This document shows, one piece after another, positions 52,157 through 61,486 of a stretch of 64,000 nt of DNA. The notes under the pieces are model-generated. The model worked only from the letters and a program-made list of their open reading frames with translations, did no database searches and had not been told where the DNA came from. The translations under genes and the position numbers were made by a program. Within the stretch, counting starts at the first letter, position 1, and every line of letters begins with the position of its first letter. The DNA lies in NCBI GenBank assembly GCA_963771845.1, contig CAVYVC010000027.1:128906-192905 (forward strand). Reading direction: 5' to 3'. The stretch is from VAZQ01 sp963771845. Lineage in GTDB: Bacteria > Pseudomonadota > Alphaproteobacteria > Rhizobiales > Xanthobacteraceae.

Positions 52157-54748
52157 TCATGTCCCGGTCAGGGGGAACTGCGATCGCACGATGGGGGAAC
52201 GTGTAACACCACGTGGCGGGAATTGATGATAGAACCAACGCTTCACGCCCTCGGCCAGCAGTAGATAGCAAACAACTATTGCACAAAGTGCCGCCAGAAA
52301 GGCCGGTGGCAGCGGAACGAAACCGAACCACCGGCCGATTGCGGAATAGGGCAACACGATTCCAGCGATCGCGACCGCGAGCGAGGTTCCGGCAAGAAGC
52401 GGATTTGGTCGGCTGCGCAACGGGTTTCGACGCGTGCGAATGACGAAAATGACAAGCACCTGAGTGGCAAGCGATTCGATAAACCAGCCGGTCTGGAACA
52501 GAGTTTCGGTCGCATTGAAAACCCACAATAGGAGGCCGAAGGTCAGGAAGTCGAAAACTGAACTCACCGATCCGAGGACGAGCATAAAGTTGCGAATGAA
52601 TTGGATATCCCAATGACGCGGTTGGGCGAGCAGCTCATCATCGACGTCGTCCATCGGGATTGGAACTTCTGAAAAGTCATACATTAGATTGTTGAGTAAT
52701 ACCTGAATTGGCAGCATAGGCAGGAACGGCAGGATGAGCGAGGCGCCCGCCATTGAGAACATGTTCCCGAAATTTGAGCTGGTGCCCATCATGATATACT
52801 TCATAATATTTCCGAAGGTGCGCCGGCCTTCGCGTACGCCGCGTTCGACAACCTCCAGGTCACGGTCCAGCAGAATAATATCTGCAGCGTCCTTTGCGAC
52901 GTCCACGGCACTGTCGACTGAGATGCCGACATCGGATGTGTGAAGCGATGGCGCATCGTTGATGCCGTCGCCAAGGAATCCCACGACATGCCCTCGACGC
53001 TTGAGAGCCAGGATGATGCGGTTCTTTTGCGACGGAGTGACTCGGCAAAATAGATTGGTCTCCTCGATGCGTGCGCCGAGCGCCTCTTCGCTTAACGCGG
53101 AAAGCTCCGACCCAGTGAGCAATCCCTCGACCGGAATCCTGAGCTGGGCACAGACATATTGGGTCACACGCTCGTTGTCGCCGGTGAGGATTTTGATGCC
53201 GATTCCATTCCGTTCCAGTGCTGCGATGGCCGCGCCTGCACTTTCCTTGGGCGGATCCAGGAATGCGGCGAAACCGGCAAAGACAAAGTCCTGTTCGTCT
53301 GATACGGCAACGTGGTTCCGAGAAGCAGGTTCGTCTCGCCAAGCGACGCCGAGCACGCGGAAGCCTTCCTCGCAGAGTGCTTGGAATTGCCTGTTGGCAC
53401 GCTCCAATGCTGCCGCGTCAAGCGGCTGCGTGTCGCTCTCGCCCGACTGTTCATAACGATTGGATAGCTTCAGTACGTCCTCGGGAGCACCCTTGACGAT
53501 GAGAACGCGGCGTCCCTCACGCTCAAGCAGGACCGAAACTCGACGCCGCTCAAAATCGAACGGTACTTCATCGAGCTTTGTCCAACCTGCCGGAATACGG
53601 GGCGTACATTCGATAATCGCAGTGTCGAGTGGACTTCTGAGACCGCTCTCGAAGTGGCTGTTGAGCCAGGCGAGTTCAAGTACATGCTCGCTGTCAAGAC
53701 CGGAAAGAGTGATATGTCGGATCAGCTGAATCTTGGCTTCGGTGAGAGTGCCGGTCTTGTCGGTGCATAACACATCCATGCTGCCAAGGTCGTGGATCGC
53801 GGCAAGCCGCTTCACGATCACTTTCTGCTTTGCCATGCGGAGTGCGCCTCGTGCCAGGGTGACGGATACGATCATCGGCAAAAGTTCGGGGGTGAGGCCT
53901 ACCGCGAGAGCGAGAGCAAACAGGAAACTCTCCAGTAAGGGACGATGGAATAACGTGTTCACAAGCAGGACGAAGAGTACGAGGAGAATGGTTAGCCGCA
54001 CGATCAGCGTGCCAAACTCATACGCACCTCGCTCCAGCGCGGCGGGCGGCGGCGTGTGGCGTAGCGAGCTGCTGATCTCGCCGAGTTGGGTAGCGTTGCC
54101 AGTCGCACAAAGAAGAAGTTTGGCCGAGCCGCTGATTACGGAAGTCCCCATGAAGGCGGCGTTGGTGGCCTGCGCCACGTCCACATTCGCAATTCCTTCG
54201 GCCGCTGCGCTTTTTTCCGTTGGGTAGGATTCGCCGGTCAGCAGGCCTTCATTGACAAAAAAATCCTTAGCTTCGAGCACACGGCCGTCGGCTGGTACCA
54301 AGTCTCCTGCGGCGAGGAGGACAACATCGCCGGGGACGAGATGATCAGCGAGAATCGTGATCTCTCGACCATCGCGCAGCACCTGCTCCTTGAGCGCCAC
54401 CGAGACCCTGAGCTGCTCAGCCGCCTGTTCCGCACGATACTCCTGGATGCTGTCGAGCAATATGCTGAGCAGCACGATTGCTGAGATGATGACCAAGCTG
54501 CCGACGTCGCCGGTAAGCGCCGAGATCGCGGCAGCGAAGAGAAGGATCAGGACGAGGGGATTGCGGAAGCGGCTCAAAATCTTGAGCAGCAATGAATAGC
54601 GTCGTCGGACATTCAGCGTGTTGGCCCCATAACGTAGAAGGCGTGCCGCTGCCTCTGCAGAACTTAAGCCGTTCGGCCCGATGCCTAACTGCCGCTCAAG
54701 TTCGGCCAAAGGGATCTGCCAAAAGGTGCCACCTGATGCGCTGTTCAT
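52157..54748 (-). CDS. mgtA: Magnesium-translocating P-type ATPase
   Basis: 863 residues, normal for MgtA/MgtB. An N-terminal cation-ATPase domain (LGIGPNGLSSAEAAARLLRY) is followed by the actuator loop with TGES (near residue 170). The phosphorylation motif is CTDKTGTLTE near residue 330, the hinge is GDGINDAPSLHTSDVGIS, and the C-terminal membrane part has LLNNLMYDFSEVPIPMDDVD and FQTGWFIESLATQVLVIFVI. It imports Mg2+ across the inner membrane. No MgtC or regulator is adjacent. Complete and probably functional. Confidence 0.93.
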   Translation of the reverse strand: MNSASGGTFWQIPLAELERQLGIGPNGLSSAEAAARLLRYGANTLNVRRRYSLLLKILSRFRNPLVLILLFAAAISALTGDVGSLVIISAIVLLSILLDSIQEYRAEQAAEQLRVSVALKEQVLRDGREITILADHLVPGDVVLLAAGDLVPADGRVLEAKDFFVNEGLLTGESYPTEKSAAAEGIANVDVAQATNAAFMGTSVISGSAKLLLCATGNATQLGEISSSLRHTPPPAALERGAYEFGTLIVRLTILLVLFVLLVNTLFHRPLLESFLFALALAVGLTPELLPMIVSVTLARGALRMAKQKVIVKRLAAIHDLGSMDVLCTDKTGTLTEAKIQLIRHITLSGLDSEHVLELAWLNSHFESGLRSPLDTAIIECTPRIPAGWTKLDEVPFDFERRRVSVLLEREGRRVLIVKGAPEDVLKLSNRYEQSGESDTQPLDAAALERANRQFQALCEEGFRVLGVAWRDEPASRNHVAVSDEQDFVFAGFAAFLDPPKESAGAAIAALERNGIGIKILTGDNERVTQYVCAQLRIPVEGLLTGSELSALSEEALGARIEETNLFCRVTPSQKNRIILALKRRGHVVGFLGDGINDAPSLHTSDVGISVDSAVDVAKDAADIILLDRDLEVVERGVREGRRTFGNIMKYIMMGTSSNFGNMFSMAGASLILPFLPMLPIQVLLNNLMYDFSEVPIPMDDVDDELLAQPRHWDIQFIRNFMLVLGSVSSVFDFLTFGLLLWVFNATETLFQTGWFIESLATQVLVIFVIRTRRNPLRSRPNPLLAGTSLAVAIAGIVLPYSAIGRWFGFVPLPPAFLAALCAIVVCYLLLAEGVKRWFYHQFPPRGVTRSPIVRSQFPLTGT

Positions 54749-54799
54749 TATTGCTCGTTCCTCTAAGCCAATTCCATATCGATAAACAAGGAGAGGCGC

Positions 54800-54897
54800 A
54801 CTGATCCAGGGCTATGACTGGCCGCAGAATGAGCACGGCATCAGCATCGATGCGAGGGACTTTGTCTGGATCGGCGGCAACAGAGACAATGACGGGG
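54800..54897 (+). pseudogene. NHL-repeat protein fragment
   Basis: A + strand frame reads IQGYDWPQNEHGISIDARDF followed by VWIGGNRDNDGG, the WPxxEHGIxVDxxxxVWxGGN unit of NHL-repeat secreted proteins. About 30 codons are present without start or end. Confidence 0.55.
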
Positions 54898-54948
54898 GTC
54901 GGCGTGAACCCACCAACTCACTTGAGCGCAAAGGGCGCGGCTTGAAAT

Positions 54949-55012
54949 AACGTCTGTTGATTGGGGTGAAGCAGACAGCAAGGCTGCGGCGCGGTAATGC
55001 CGCAAATGATCA
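54949..55012 (+). repeat. Interspersed repeat, family A, copy 3
   Basis: GTCTGTTGATTGGGGTGAAG followed by CAGACAGCAAGGCTGCGGCG and CGGTAATGCC matches the family A core at 17150 and 21765. Confidence 0.7.
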
Positions 55013-55176
55013 GGAGCCGACATCGGCGGGATTGAAATCCCGCAGTGCAGCGACCTCCCTTGGCGCTTGGCCATCCCGCTCTCTGCAGGTCGTCTTGCTA
55101 TCTGTAGTGCAGCGACCTCGTGACTGATCCTCGCCAATTCGATATGCTGTACCGGGTCCTGGCCCATGGAGATCGG

Positions 55177-55280
55177 ATGGAATCCGGTCGAATGAAACGA
55201 CGCCAGTTCATCACGCTCTACGGCACGGCCATGGCGGTGTGGCCGCTCGCGGCGCGCGCGCAGCAGCAGGCGCGGTGCTC
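55177..55280 (+). pseudogene. ABC_sub_bind receptor: start fragment
   Basis: The leader CGCCAATTCGATATGCTGTA precedes MESGRMKRRQFITLYGTAMA, then VWPLAARAQQQARCSAKG. A complete receptor signal and cleavage region is there, but no mature domain follows. Confidence 0.65.
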
Positions 55281-55375
55281 GGCCAAGGGCTCGCGCCTTG
55301 ACGGAGAGCTGCGGCTGCTATTCGAGGAAAGAAAGGGAAGAGGAGCGCTTGCACCGACGAAATCGAAAAAAATAA

Positions 55376-55744
55376 TCAAGACGACGGCTCTAATCGTTTC
55401 TTTAACACTTCCGTCGCTTCTTTGGTCGCTGTCTCGCCAACGTCCTCTGCCTGTTCGCTTAAAGCCTGCAATTGCGTTTGAACGAACTCCGTCTGAATCC
55501 GCACGAGATCTTCGAAATCCTTCGCTTTAATTAGTTTATCTGCAAACGCAAAAGCGGTGGAGACATTTCGCTCAGCGAAACTTTTCAATTTTTCGTTCAA
55601 GGCAGTTCGAGCCCAGGGCGACGCTGACATATTCTTTTGAAGAAACTGCAGATAGTTATCGATTGCCTTGCGAGCTTGCTCCATGCTCTGTGCCATTGTT
55701 GTACTGATGTCATGTTCAGTGACCCATTGCTTGGAGACAACCAT
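55376..55744 (-). CDS. Phasin family protein
   Basis: 122 residues from MVVSKQWVTEHDISTTMAQS. The phasin helix is MEQARKAIDNYLQFLQKNMS, followed by FAERNVSTAFAFADKLIKAK and IQTEFVQTQLQALSEQAEDV. Phasins coat polyhydroxyalkanoate granules. The ATG at 55744 is preferred to 55792. It is a single gene; PHA synthesis genes are not in the window. Confidence 0.85.
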   Translation of the reverse strand: MVVSKQWVTEHDISTTMAQSMEQARKAIDNYLQFLQKNMSASPWARTALNEKLKSFAERNVSTAFAFADKLIKAKDFEDLVRIQTEFVQTQLQALSEQAEDVGETATKEATEVLKKRLEPSS

Positions 55745-56318
55745 ACACCGCGCCTTTCTTGAGTTTTTGACGGCAACGCACGCCGATCTCAAAACCGGCC
55801 AACACGGGCCTTGCCCGAGAAAAACGACCCCGTAGCAAGGCCGTTAGAACGCTATTCTGCGCCGAATCCACATGGGTGACCAGAGGGAACTCAGTGAGGC
55901 TAAGGCAAACGATGCGGGGATAGCGGGAAGGCGGACGCTAAACTCGCTGACGACCTCGGTAACGTGATTGAGGCCACATCGATCAGCGGTCGTCGGTCGG
56001 ATTTTTTACCAGCAGAAAAAAAGCAGCGGGCAATTTGGGACTTTTGCAACAATATCGGCATAAAGTGTGAGTGCCGTCTCGCCCCAGTTACGACTGGTCC
56101 CGAATGAGCAGCGGAACTCGATGCAGACACTGCTTTTTGGGCCGGGTATGACCCATCTGAGATATTGGCCGCCAAGTTTGCTCTGATGCACGCGGTTCGG
56201 CTCATCTTCGGGCGTGACAAGGCCGAGTAGATAGAGCAATCGCTCGCGCCCTTCTCGAGCGGGCCAAAGCCGTATTTTTGTCCTTGCCTGCTGCTCGTCC
56301 AATATCAACGATATATTT
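55745..56318. other. Intergenic with repeat family C, copy 2
   Basis: Contains 56057-56150, which is related to 51930-52017. A - strand frame covering 56006-56308 is open but mostly overlaps this repeat and is not supported. The rest holds the phasin upstream region. Confidence 0.45.
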
Positions 56319-56630
56319 TCACGCAGCGCATGAAATACATCGGGTCGCAGTCGGCAGCGCCTTTAGGCGTTTGGGGTCTATATCTGCGCCGCACTGAGCG
56401 CAGATGCCGTAGGTACCCTCGGAAATCCGCTTTAGCGCTTCTCGAATTTGATAAATCTCATGCATTTCGGAATTTTCGATAGCCTCAAGCGCCTCCTGAT
56501 TTTCGAGGTCGGTTGCCCGCTCCTCAGAATCAGCCGACAGCGGCTTGCGCAGTTCGCTGTCGACCTCAGCAAGGCGACCCGTCAGTTCAGAAAGCCGGGC
56601 CTTGAGTACTTTCGCGATGTTCTTGTGCAT
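56319..56630 (-). CDS. DksA/TraR-type zinc-finger protein
   Basis: 103 residues. A coiled coil (ARLSELTGRLAEVDSELRKP) precedes the TraR/DksA zinc finger with Cys77, Cys80, Cys98 and Cys101 (ICAQCGADI and RCISCAA). Shorter than classical DksA. Such proteins bind RNA polymerase's secondary channel and alter initiation during stress. The acidic coiled-coil tip of DksA (DxxDxA) is not clearly present. Confidence 0.85.
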   Translation of the reverse strand: MHKNIAKVLKARLSELTGRLAEVDSELRKPLSADSEERATDLENQEALEAIENSEMHEIYQIREALKRISEGTYGICAQCGADIDPKRLKALPTATRCISCAA

Positions 56631-56694
56631 GTCTGAGGCATCCGATGACGGTTAGGCAATATTAGGAACGATTAAGAGATGCACCAATAGGACA

Positions 56695-56800
56695 GAGCAA
56701 ATATCATTGGTCGATCCAGACCATCGCGAATGGCTCAAGTAGTCTGGCGTCTTTAGCGGCTCGGCATCAACCGGATCAAGGACCTCGCCAGGATTCACTC
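56695..56800 (-). repeat. Direct repeat: second copy of a reductase tail
   Basis: TTGGTCGATCCAGACCATCG through GGCTCAAGTAGTCTGGCGT is identical to 57487-57530, and CATCAACCGGATCAA follows in both. On the - strand it is the PVDAxPLK...ARLLEPFAMVWIDQ end of a reductase (see 57427-57655). Both copies lack one base at the same place. Confidence 0.75.
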
Positions 56801-56845
56801 CATGATACGGACCTCCTCCCCGGGTGTCATTTGCGACGATTGCCT

Positions 56846-57199
56846 TCATCCATGGGAGCGCGGCCCCTTCTTTGAGCGATTATCGTCTGCACTCGCGCCG
56901 AGCGCATGGTAGAGAGCCTTTGCTCCCTCCCGCAGGATATTGCGGTGCTCCGCATCGGCCGGAGGCATCTTCGACACCGTTCTGGCCAAATCCTGCAGGA
57001 TTTCGGCGAACAGCGCGTAATGAAAGTGAATGTGAATGGATTTGCGGAGCTCGATCTCTCCGGTACGCTCAAGGCTCAGTGAAATTCCGGTTTCATCGAG
57101 ATGGGCGTCGAAACGCGAGGATCGTTCAAATGTTCCGATATAAAGCTTGTCGGGATATTCCAACGCGACCTCGGCTTTGTCGGGGATAGGCTTGGTCAT
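56846..57199 (-). CDS. Conserved hypothetical protein (117 aa)
   Basis: Opens MTKPIPDKAEVALEYPDKLY, followed by IGTFERSSRFDAHLDETGIS and HFHYALFAEILQDLARTVSK. Compact beta sheet plus helix, likely cytosolic. Flanked by the two copies of the reductase tail. Function unknown. The ATG at 57199 is chosen over 57226. Confidence 0.6.
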   Translation of the reverse strand: MTKPIPDKAEVALEYPDKLYIGTFERSSRFDAHLDETGISLSLERTGEIELRKSIHIHFHYALFAEILQDLARTVSKMPPADAEHRNILREGAKALYHALGASADDNRSKKGPRSHG

Positions 57200-57426
57200 A
57201 GCATTTGTACCGTCCATAAGGATCAAGACAATCCGATTAGCATGATACTGACGCAGATACCACGAGCAACGTTGGCCATGGTTGGGTTATTTGAGCGTTG
57301 CAATATACGGCAACTCAAAGGCAGTTTCGCTCGCGCTAGCCATTGATCAACCTATGAGGCAATCGTTTTGGTTGCATGCTCGCCGAGATCCGCCGAGCAA
57401 CTCGCTAGCGTCGTGGCAAGTAATTC

Positions 57427-57655
57427 TCAGTTATCGCTTTTCACCAGCGCAAACGCGAATTCGCGACCTCGGCCGCGCTTGATCGCTTGGTCGATCCAGA
57501 CCATCGCGAATGGCTCAAGTAGTCTGGCGTTCTTTTAGGGGCCCAGCATCAACCGGATCAAAGCCCAGGGTTCGGATCAAGTCCATTACCACGGGTTTCT
57601 TGTCTTCATTATCCCCTGCTACAAGCGGTCTTCTTGGGCGCTGGGCGATTACAAT
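57427..57655 (-). pseudogene. F420/NADP oxidoreductase-like C-terminal remnant
   Basis: PLVAGDNEDKKPVVMDLIRT and LGFDPVDAGPLK are the typical C-terminal half of F420-dependent NADP-oxidoreductase family proteins. One missing base after PLK breaks the frame, then ARLLEPFAMVWIDQAIKRGR and EFAFALVKSDN-stop finish in another frame. The N-terminal Rossmann part is absent. Confidence 0.7.
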
Positions 57656-57929
57656 ACCTTGCCTACTACGTGAGCTCGGAATGGACCCACGACAAGTCGA
57701 GGACCGCGGCGATCGCGCGAACCGGGTGATCATGTGGAACTGCTTCATCGAGACGAAATGAATAAAACAGCTGCTGTTGGTCGTGCTTGAGCCGCCCCAT
57801 CATCGCTCGCCTCCACAGCAAATCAGATGACAAGAACGGAATCACTGTTCGGCAACACCATCAACGACTTTTGCAACAAAATCTGCCAGGACCGGACTTG
57901 TGCAGCGCAACAAGCTGCATTCCTACCGG

Positions 57930-58008
57930 CCGTGAGCAGATGCAGCATCCATGCTCAAAAACCAGCGCTACTCGATCACCTCGTCGGCGACGGGCGAGCA
58001 GCGCAGAC
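57930..58008 (-). pseudogene. ABC_sub_bind receptor 3' end with intact, empty intron site
   Basis: On the - strand GCCGACGAGGTGATCGAGTA then G ends at 57968, followed by CGCTGGTTTTTGAGC and ATGCTGCATCTGCTCAC. This is the same exon end as at 46770 and 49943, but here 3' exon sequence follows directly without an intron. Only about 12 codons of the receptor (ending ADEVIE) remain, in a shifted frame. Confidence 0.75.
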
Positions 58009-58009
58009 G

Positions 58010-58375
58010 TTACGGCAGGAACTCACGGATTTTGGCCAATAGCTGACGCGGGCTATAGGGCTTGGGTACATAGGCATCACAGCCCGCTTCACGCGCCTTG
58101 ACCTCATCGCCGCTCAAGGCATACGAAGTGACGACGATGATTGGAATCGCCCGCAACGCCTGATCGGCCTTAATGCGGCGGGTCGCCTCATAACCGTCGA
58201 GCAGCGGAAGCTGAATGTCCATCAAGATAAGGTCCGGCCGCTCAGCCACCGCGGCCCTTACACCCTCCTCGCCATCTTTGGCTTCAATTATTTCGAAACC
58301 CGCGCTCGTCAGAAGATCGCGCAGGATTTGCAGGTTGTCCTCCTGATCCTCGACCACCAGAATGCGCTTTGTCAC
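58010..58375 (-). CDS. Single-domain response regulator (CheY-like)
   Basis: 121 residues. Asp10 (VVEDQEDN), phospho-acceptor Asp53 (LILMDIQLP), Thr83 (IIVVTSYAL) and Lys105 (YVPKPYS) are all present. No output domain. Its ATG overlaps the stop of the histidine kinase remnant upstream (ATGA), so it was the kinase's partner. The regulator itself is intact. Confidence 0.9.
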   Translation of the reverse strand: MTKRILVVEDQEDNLQILRDLLTSAGFEIIEAKDGEEGVRAAVAERPDLILMDIQLPLLDGYEATRRIKADQALRAIPIIVVTSYALSGDEVKAREAGCDAYVPKPYSPRQLLAKIREFLP

Positions 58376-60176
58376 GCTGTCCTCGCCTGCCCTTCGACAG
58401 TGACGGGAAGCGTGAATGCGAAGGTCGAGCCATTACCGGGGCTCGACTCCACCCAGATGCGTCCGCCATGCATCTCGATGATCCGCTTTGAGATGGCTAG
58501 GCCAAGCCCAGTACCACCTTTCTTCCGAGTGATCGAATTGTCGGCCTGCTGAAACTCCTGGAACAGCTTGGCCTGGTCGACCGCGGAAATGCCAGGGCCG
58601 GTATCGCGCACCGCGACGGTGAACGATCCATTGGCCGAAGTACCTTTTATCGATACTTCCCCGCGATCGGTGAATTTGATCGCATTGCCGACGAGGTTGA
58701 GGAGAACCTGCGTGAGCCGCTGTTCGTCGCCGCGTCCCTGCGGCAGCTGCGGCGTAACCTCGATCTTAAGCGCGATTTGCTTCTGGTTTGCCAATGGCTC
58801 GACCGCGCTGAAGACGGTCTGGATGACATTTTTAAGCGAATAATCCGAGAGCGAGAGGGTGAGCTGGCCGGCCTCGATCTTGGATAGGTCAAGCACGTCG
58901 TTGATCAGGCCGAGGAGATGCCGGCCATTGCGCTGCACGCGATCGAGCACGCTGCGCGCCTTCTCCGGCATCTCCCCGTAGACGCTGTCGAGAATAAGCT
59001 CGGTGTAGCCGAGAATGGCGTTAAGTGGCGTGCGTAGCTCGTGGCTCATATTGGCGAGAAACTGCGACTTGTGCTGGCTTGCCTCGGCAAGTTGCCGGCT
59101 CTTGTCCTGGATCTCATCGAACAGCCGCACGTTTTCGATCGCGATCACAGCCTGGTCGGCAAAGGTTAGCAGCTCGATCTGCTTGTCACTGAACGGCTCC
59201 ACAACAGTTCGCCGCAGCAGGAGGCAGCCAATGGCACCGACAGCGCTCGGCATCAGTGGAATACCAAGAGTGGTCGGTGTCCGAACGGCTGCAATCTCAA
59301 CGCCCAACGGAAATTCTCGACCGGCGGCGGCAATCGAGCACGTGGATCACTTTGACCTTCAAGACAGTGCGCCCGACACCCAGCCTCGCCCAAGCGGTCT
59401 GCGCGAGCCGTGAGGAATGGACGCCATGATGTGCCGGAAGGCGAAGCGCGCAGGATAGCTGTCACCCTCACGTCGGGATGATGGCCGTGTCGTTCGCTAC
59501 AAGGCGAGCAGCTGATTCGACCAGCGTATTGAGCACGGATTGCAGATCGAAGGTCGATCGGCTGATGATCTTGAGCACGTCGGCGGTGGCGGTCTGCTGC
59601 TGCAGAGATTTCGCGCAGCTCGTTGAGCAGCCGTGTATTCTCGATGGCGATGACGGCCTGAGCGGCAAAGTTCTGCACCAACGAGATCTGCTTGTCGGTG
59701 AAGGGGCGGACCTCCTGGCGGTAAATGACGATGGCGCCGATCAGCTCATTCTCCTTGAGCATCGGGACAGCAATGTGCGACCGCGCACCCGCGAGCTTGG
59801 CGGTAGGCGTCTGGGCCGTCGGCGGCAGGTCGACGCTGTGAATCACCTGCTTGGTGCGTAACATCCGGTTGAGCGGAGTGCCGGTTTCCGGTGCAAACGG
59901 CCGCGCTGCCTATGTAAATCGACAAGCGCGGGCGGTGCACCGACCATTGCCGTGCGCAAAACAAGCTGTCTCTATAGCGGAACAGGATGCCGAACTCGGC
60001 CTCGCAGATGCGCACTGCATTCTCGAGCATGGCCTGAACACCGGCTCGAGTTCGCCGGGCGAACTGATGACGCGCAGCACTTCCGCGGTGGCGGTCTCTT
60101 GCTCCAGCGCCTCGTCGCGCTCGCGCTGCGCACGCGCAAGCTTTTCTTCAAGGTCTGTATAGGAGTACTGCGGCAT
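58372..60176 (-). pseudogene. GAF-type sensor histidine kinase, broken by frameshifts
   Basis: The N-terminus is MPQYSYTDLEEKLARAQRER with a coiled coil. A GAF domain is spread over three frames (FRAMLENAVRICEAEFGILF; PTAKLAGARSHIAVPMLKEN and GAIVIYRQEVRPFTDKQISL). A second GAF part follows after a deletion. The kinase core then reads cleanly: HELRTPLNAILGYTELILDS (phospho-His), NAIKFTDRGE, VRDTGPGIS, and GGTGLGLAISKRI. The 311-residue last frame (58372-59307) could still make a truncated kinase lacking most sensors. Confidence 0.8.
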
Positions 60177-60351
60177 CGCGGCCGTCCCTGTCCCCCTTTT
60201 GGCGCCGCCCCCTGCATGGGGGTGGTCGCCTGCTGACGCGAGCTTGTCGATGTTCGGTCGAAAGCCTACGCGAGGCTCGTGAACGGCTCAATGGCTCTCG
60301 GGCGGGCCGTATGCACGGGCGATACGATCACCTGCTGCGATGCACACTCAA

Positions 60352-60410
60352 CTTCCGCAATGGGTCATTAGCCCGCATTACCGCATCGCAGCATTGGCGG
60401 CCGGTTCACC
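60352..60410 (-). repeat. Interspersed repeat, family A-like
   Basis: On the - strand CCAATGCTGCGATGCGGTAA followed by TGCGGGCTAATGACCCATTG is the conserved end of the repeat family at 17165 and 21780, here longer at the 3' side. Confidence 0.6.
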
Positions 60411-60594
60411 TCCAGCAGCAGACATTAGAAGTAGGCCGGTAAAGTTGCACGTGTCGCCTGGCTCTGACGGAAGATTTGAGCCACCAAGCACACCTCGGCT
60501 ACACGCTAAGGCCATCGCCGACTGCAAGCCTTGGTTGAGCCGCGAAAAGCCTTATTTCTGCCTATAGATCAAAGGCTTACGTGCAATAAAAGGC

Positions 60595-60622
60595 TTGATT
60601 CTTAGCCGATTTTCTCTATAAT
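60595..60622 (+). promoter_or_regulatory. Sigma70-type promoter
   Basis: TTGATT (60595-60600), a 16-base spacer, then TATAAT (60617-60622). It is the best consensus promoter I saw in the window. Expected start about 60629. Confidence 0.6.
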
Positions 60623-60628
60623 TCGTGC

Positions 60629-60775
60629 ATCGGCAGCACAGTCTGCGACTTGGCAGTATTGCGCCCCAATCTAATTGGGGCGAGTGGGGAAACTACCATT
60701 CCTCGGCCGCCGATTACCTAAACTATCCTTCAAACCTGCCACAGGGCCCCCTCACCGGGGCCCTTCGGCTTTTCA
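60629..60775 (+). ncRNA. Structured leader or small RNA ending in a terminator
   Basis: About 147 bases from the promoter to an intrinsic terminator. It contains a perfect 9-bp hairpin (CGCCCCAAT, loop CTA, ATTGGGGCG at 60662-60682) and ends with GGGCCCC/GGGGCCC then TTCGGCTTTT (60744-60773). The gene at 60788 starts 13 bases later with its own AGGAG, so the terminator may attenuate it, or the RNA may act on its own. Confidence 0.45.
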
Positions 60776-60787
60776 GGAGAACCCGTA

Positions 60788-61427
60788 ATGACGAAGCGAA
60801 AGAGCAAGGACGCGAGAACTACGGTCAAGGCAGCCGTGTCAAAGGCCTCGGTCACCAAATCATCGGCCGCGCCTACGACCGCCGCTACCCCTCCGCTGAT
60901 TGTCCTCGGCTTCGACGACCAGCAGAAACCGCGGGGCGCCAGGTTCGTCGATGCCAAGCCAAACCTCGTAACCAAGGCCGCCGACCTGATGGGGTTCAAG
61001 GTCTACGAAGCAAGCTCGCCGGAGCTGGCCGAGGCCGCCAAGAAATTGCCGCTGGGTAGGCTTTATGCCAACGGCCGAGGGTTTGTGCCGAACATCCGGC
61101 AATCCCTGTACAGCGATCTCGTTGTGGCCCTTGCGCTCGAAAGCCAGACAGCATTGGGCAGGAATGGCGACAAGGACAGCCTGCCTGCCGCCCGTGGCCT
61201 GCCGCTGTCTTGGGACGAGATCGGCCCTGGCCATCTCGTCATTGCGCGGAGTCTCTTGAGTACGGCTGGTGGGAGGCCGCGTGCTCGACCGGAAGGACGA
61301 GACCTTAACCCTGCAGTATCGGGATTATCCGCACCTGCCCAAGTTCGTCCGGCACCGGTCCGGCATCGCGCTGATGAGCCCGCCCGCTGACGACGCCAAG
61401 CCTGCGGCTGAAACCGAGCAGGCTTGA
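60788..61427 (+). pseudogene. Mobile-element hypothetical gene, frameshifted near the 3' end
   Basis: The frame is clean from MTKRKSKDARTTVKAAVSKA through PPLIVLGFDDQQKPRGARFV and LSWDEIGPGHLVIA. It then shifts near 61248 and again near 61280, before the true tail LDRKDETLTLQYRDYPHLPK and FVRHRSGIALMSPPADDAKP-to-stop at 61427. It resembles plasmid and ICE genes that sit beside DUF3768. It has an Ala/Lys-rich basic N-terminus. Function unknown. Confidence 0.6.
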
Positions 61428-61486
61428 CGCTCTCGGGCTCGTCCCGAGCCAAAACTTCTCTTTCCCTAATAATCTGGAGGTCCGTC

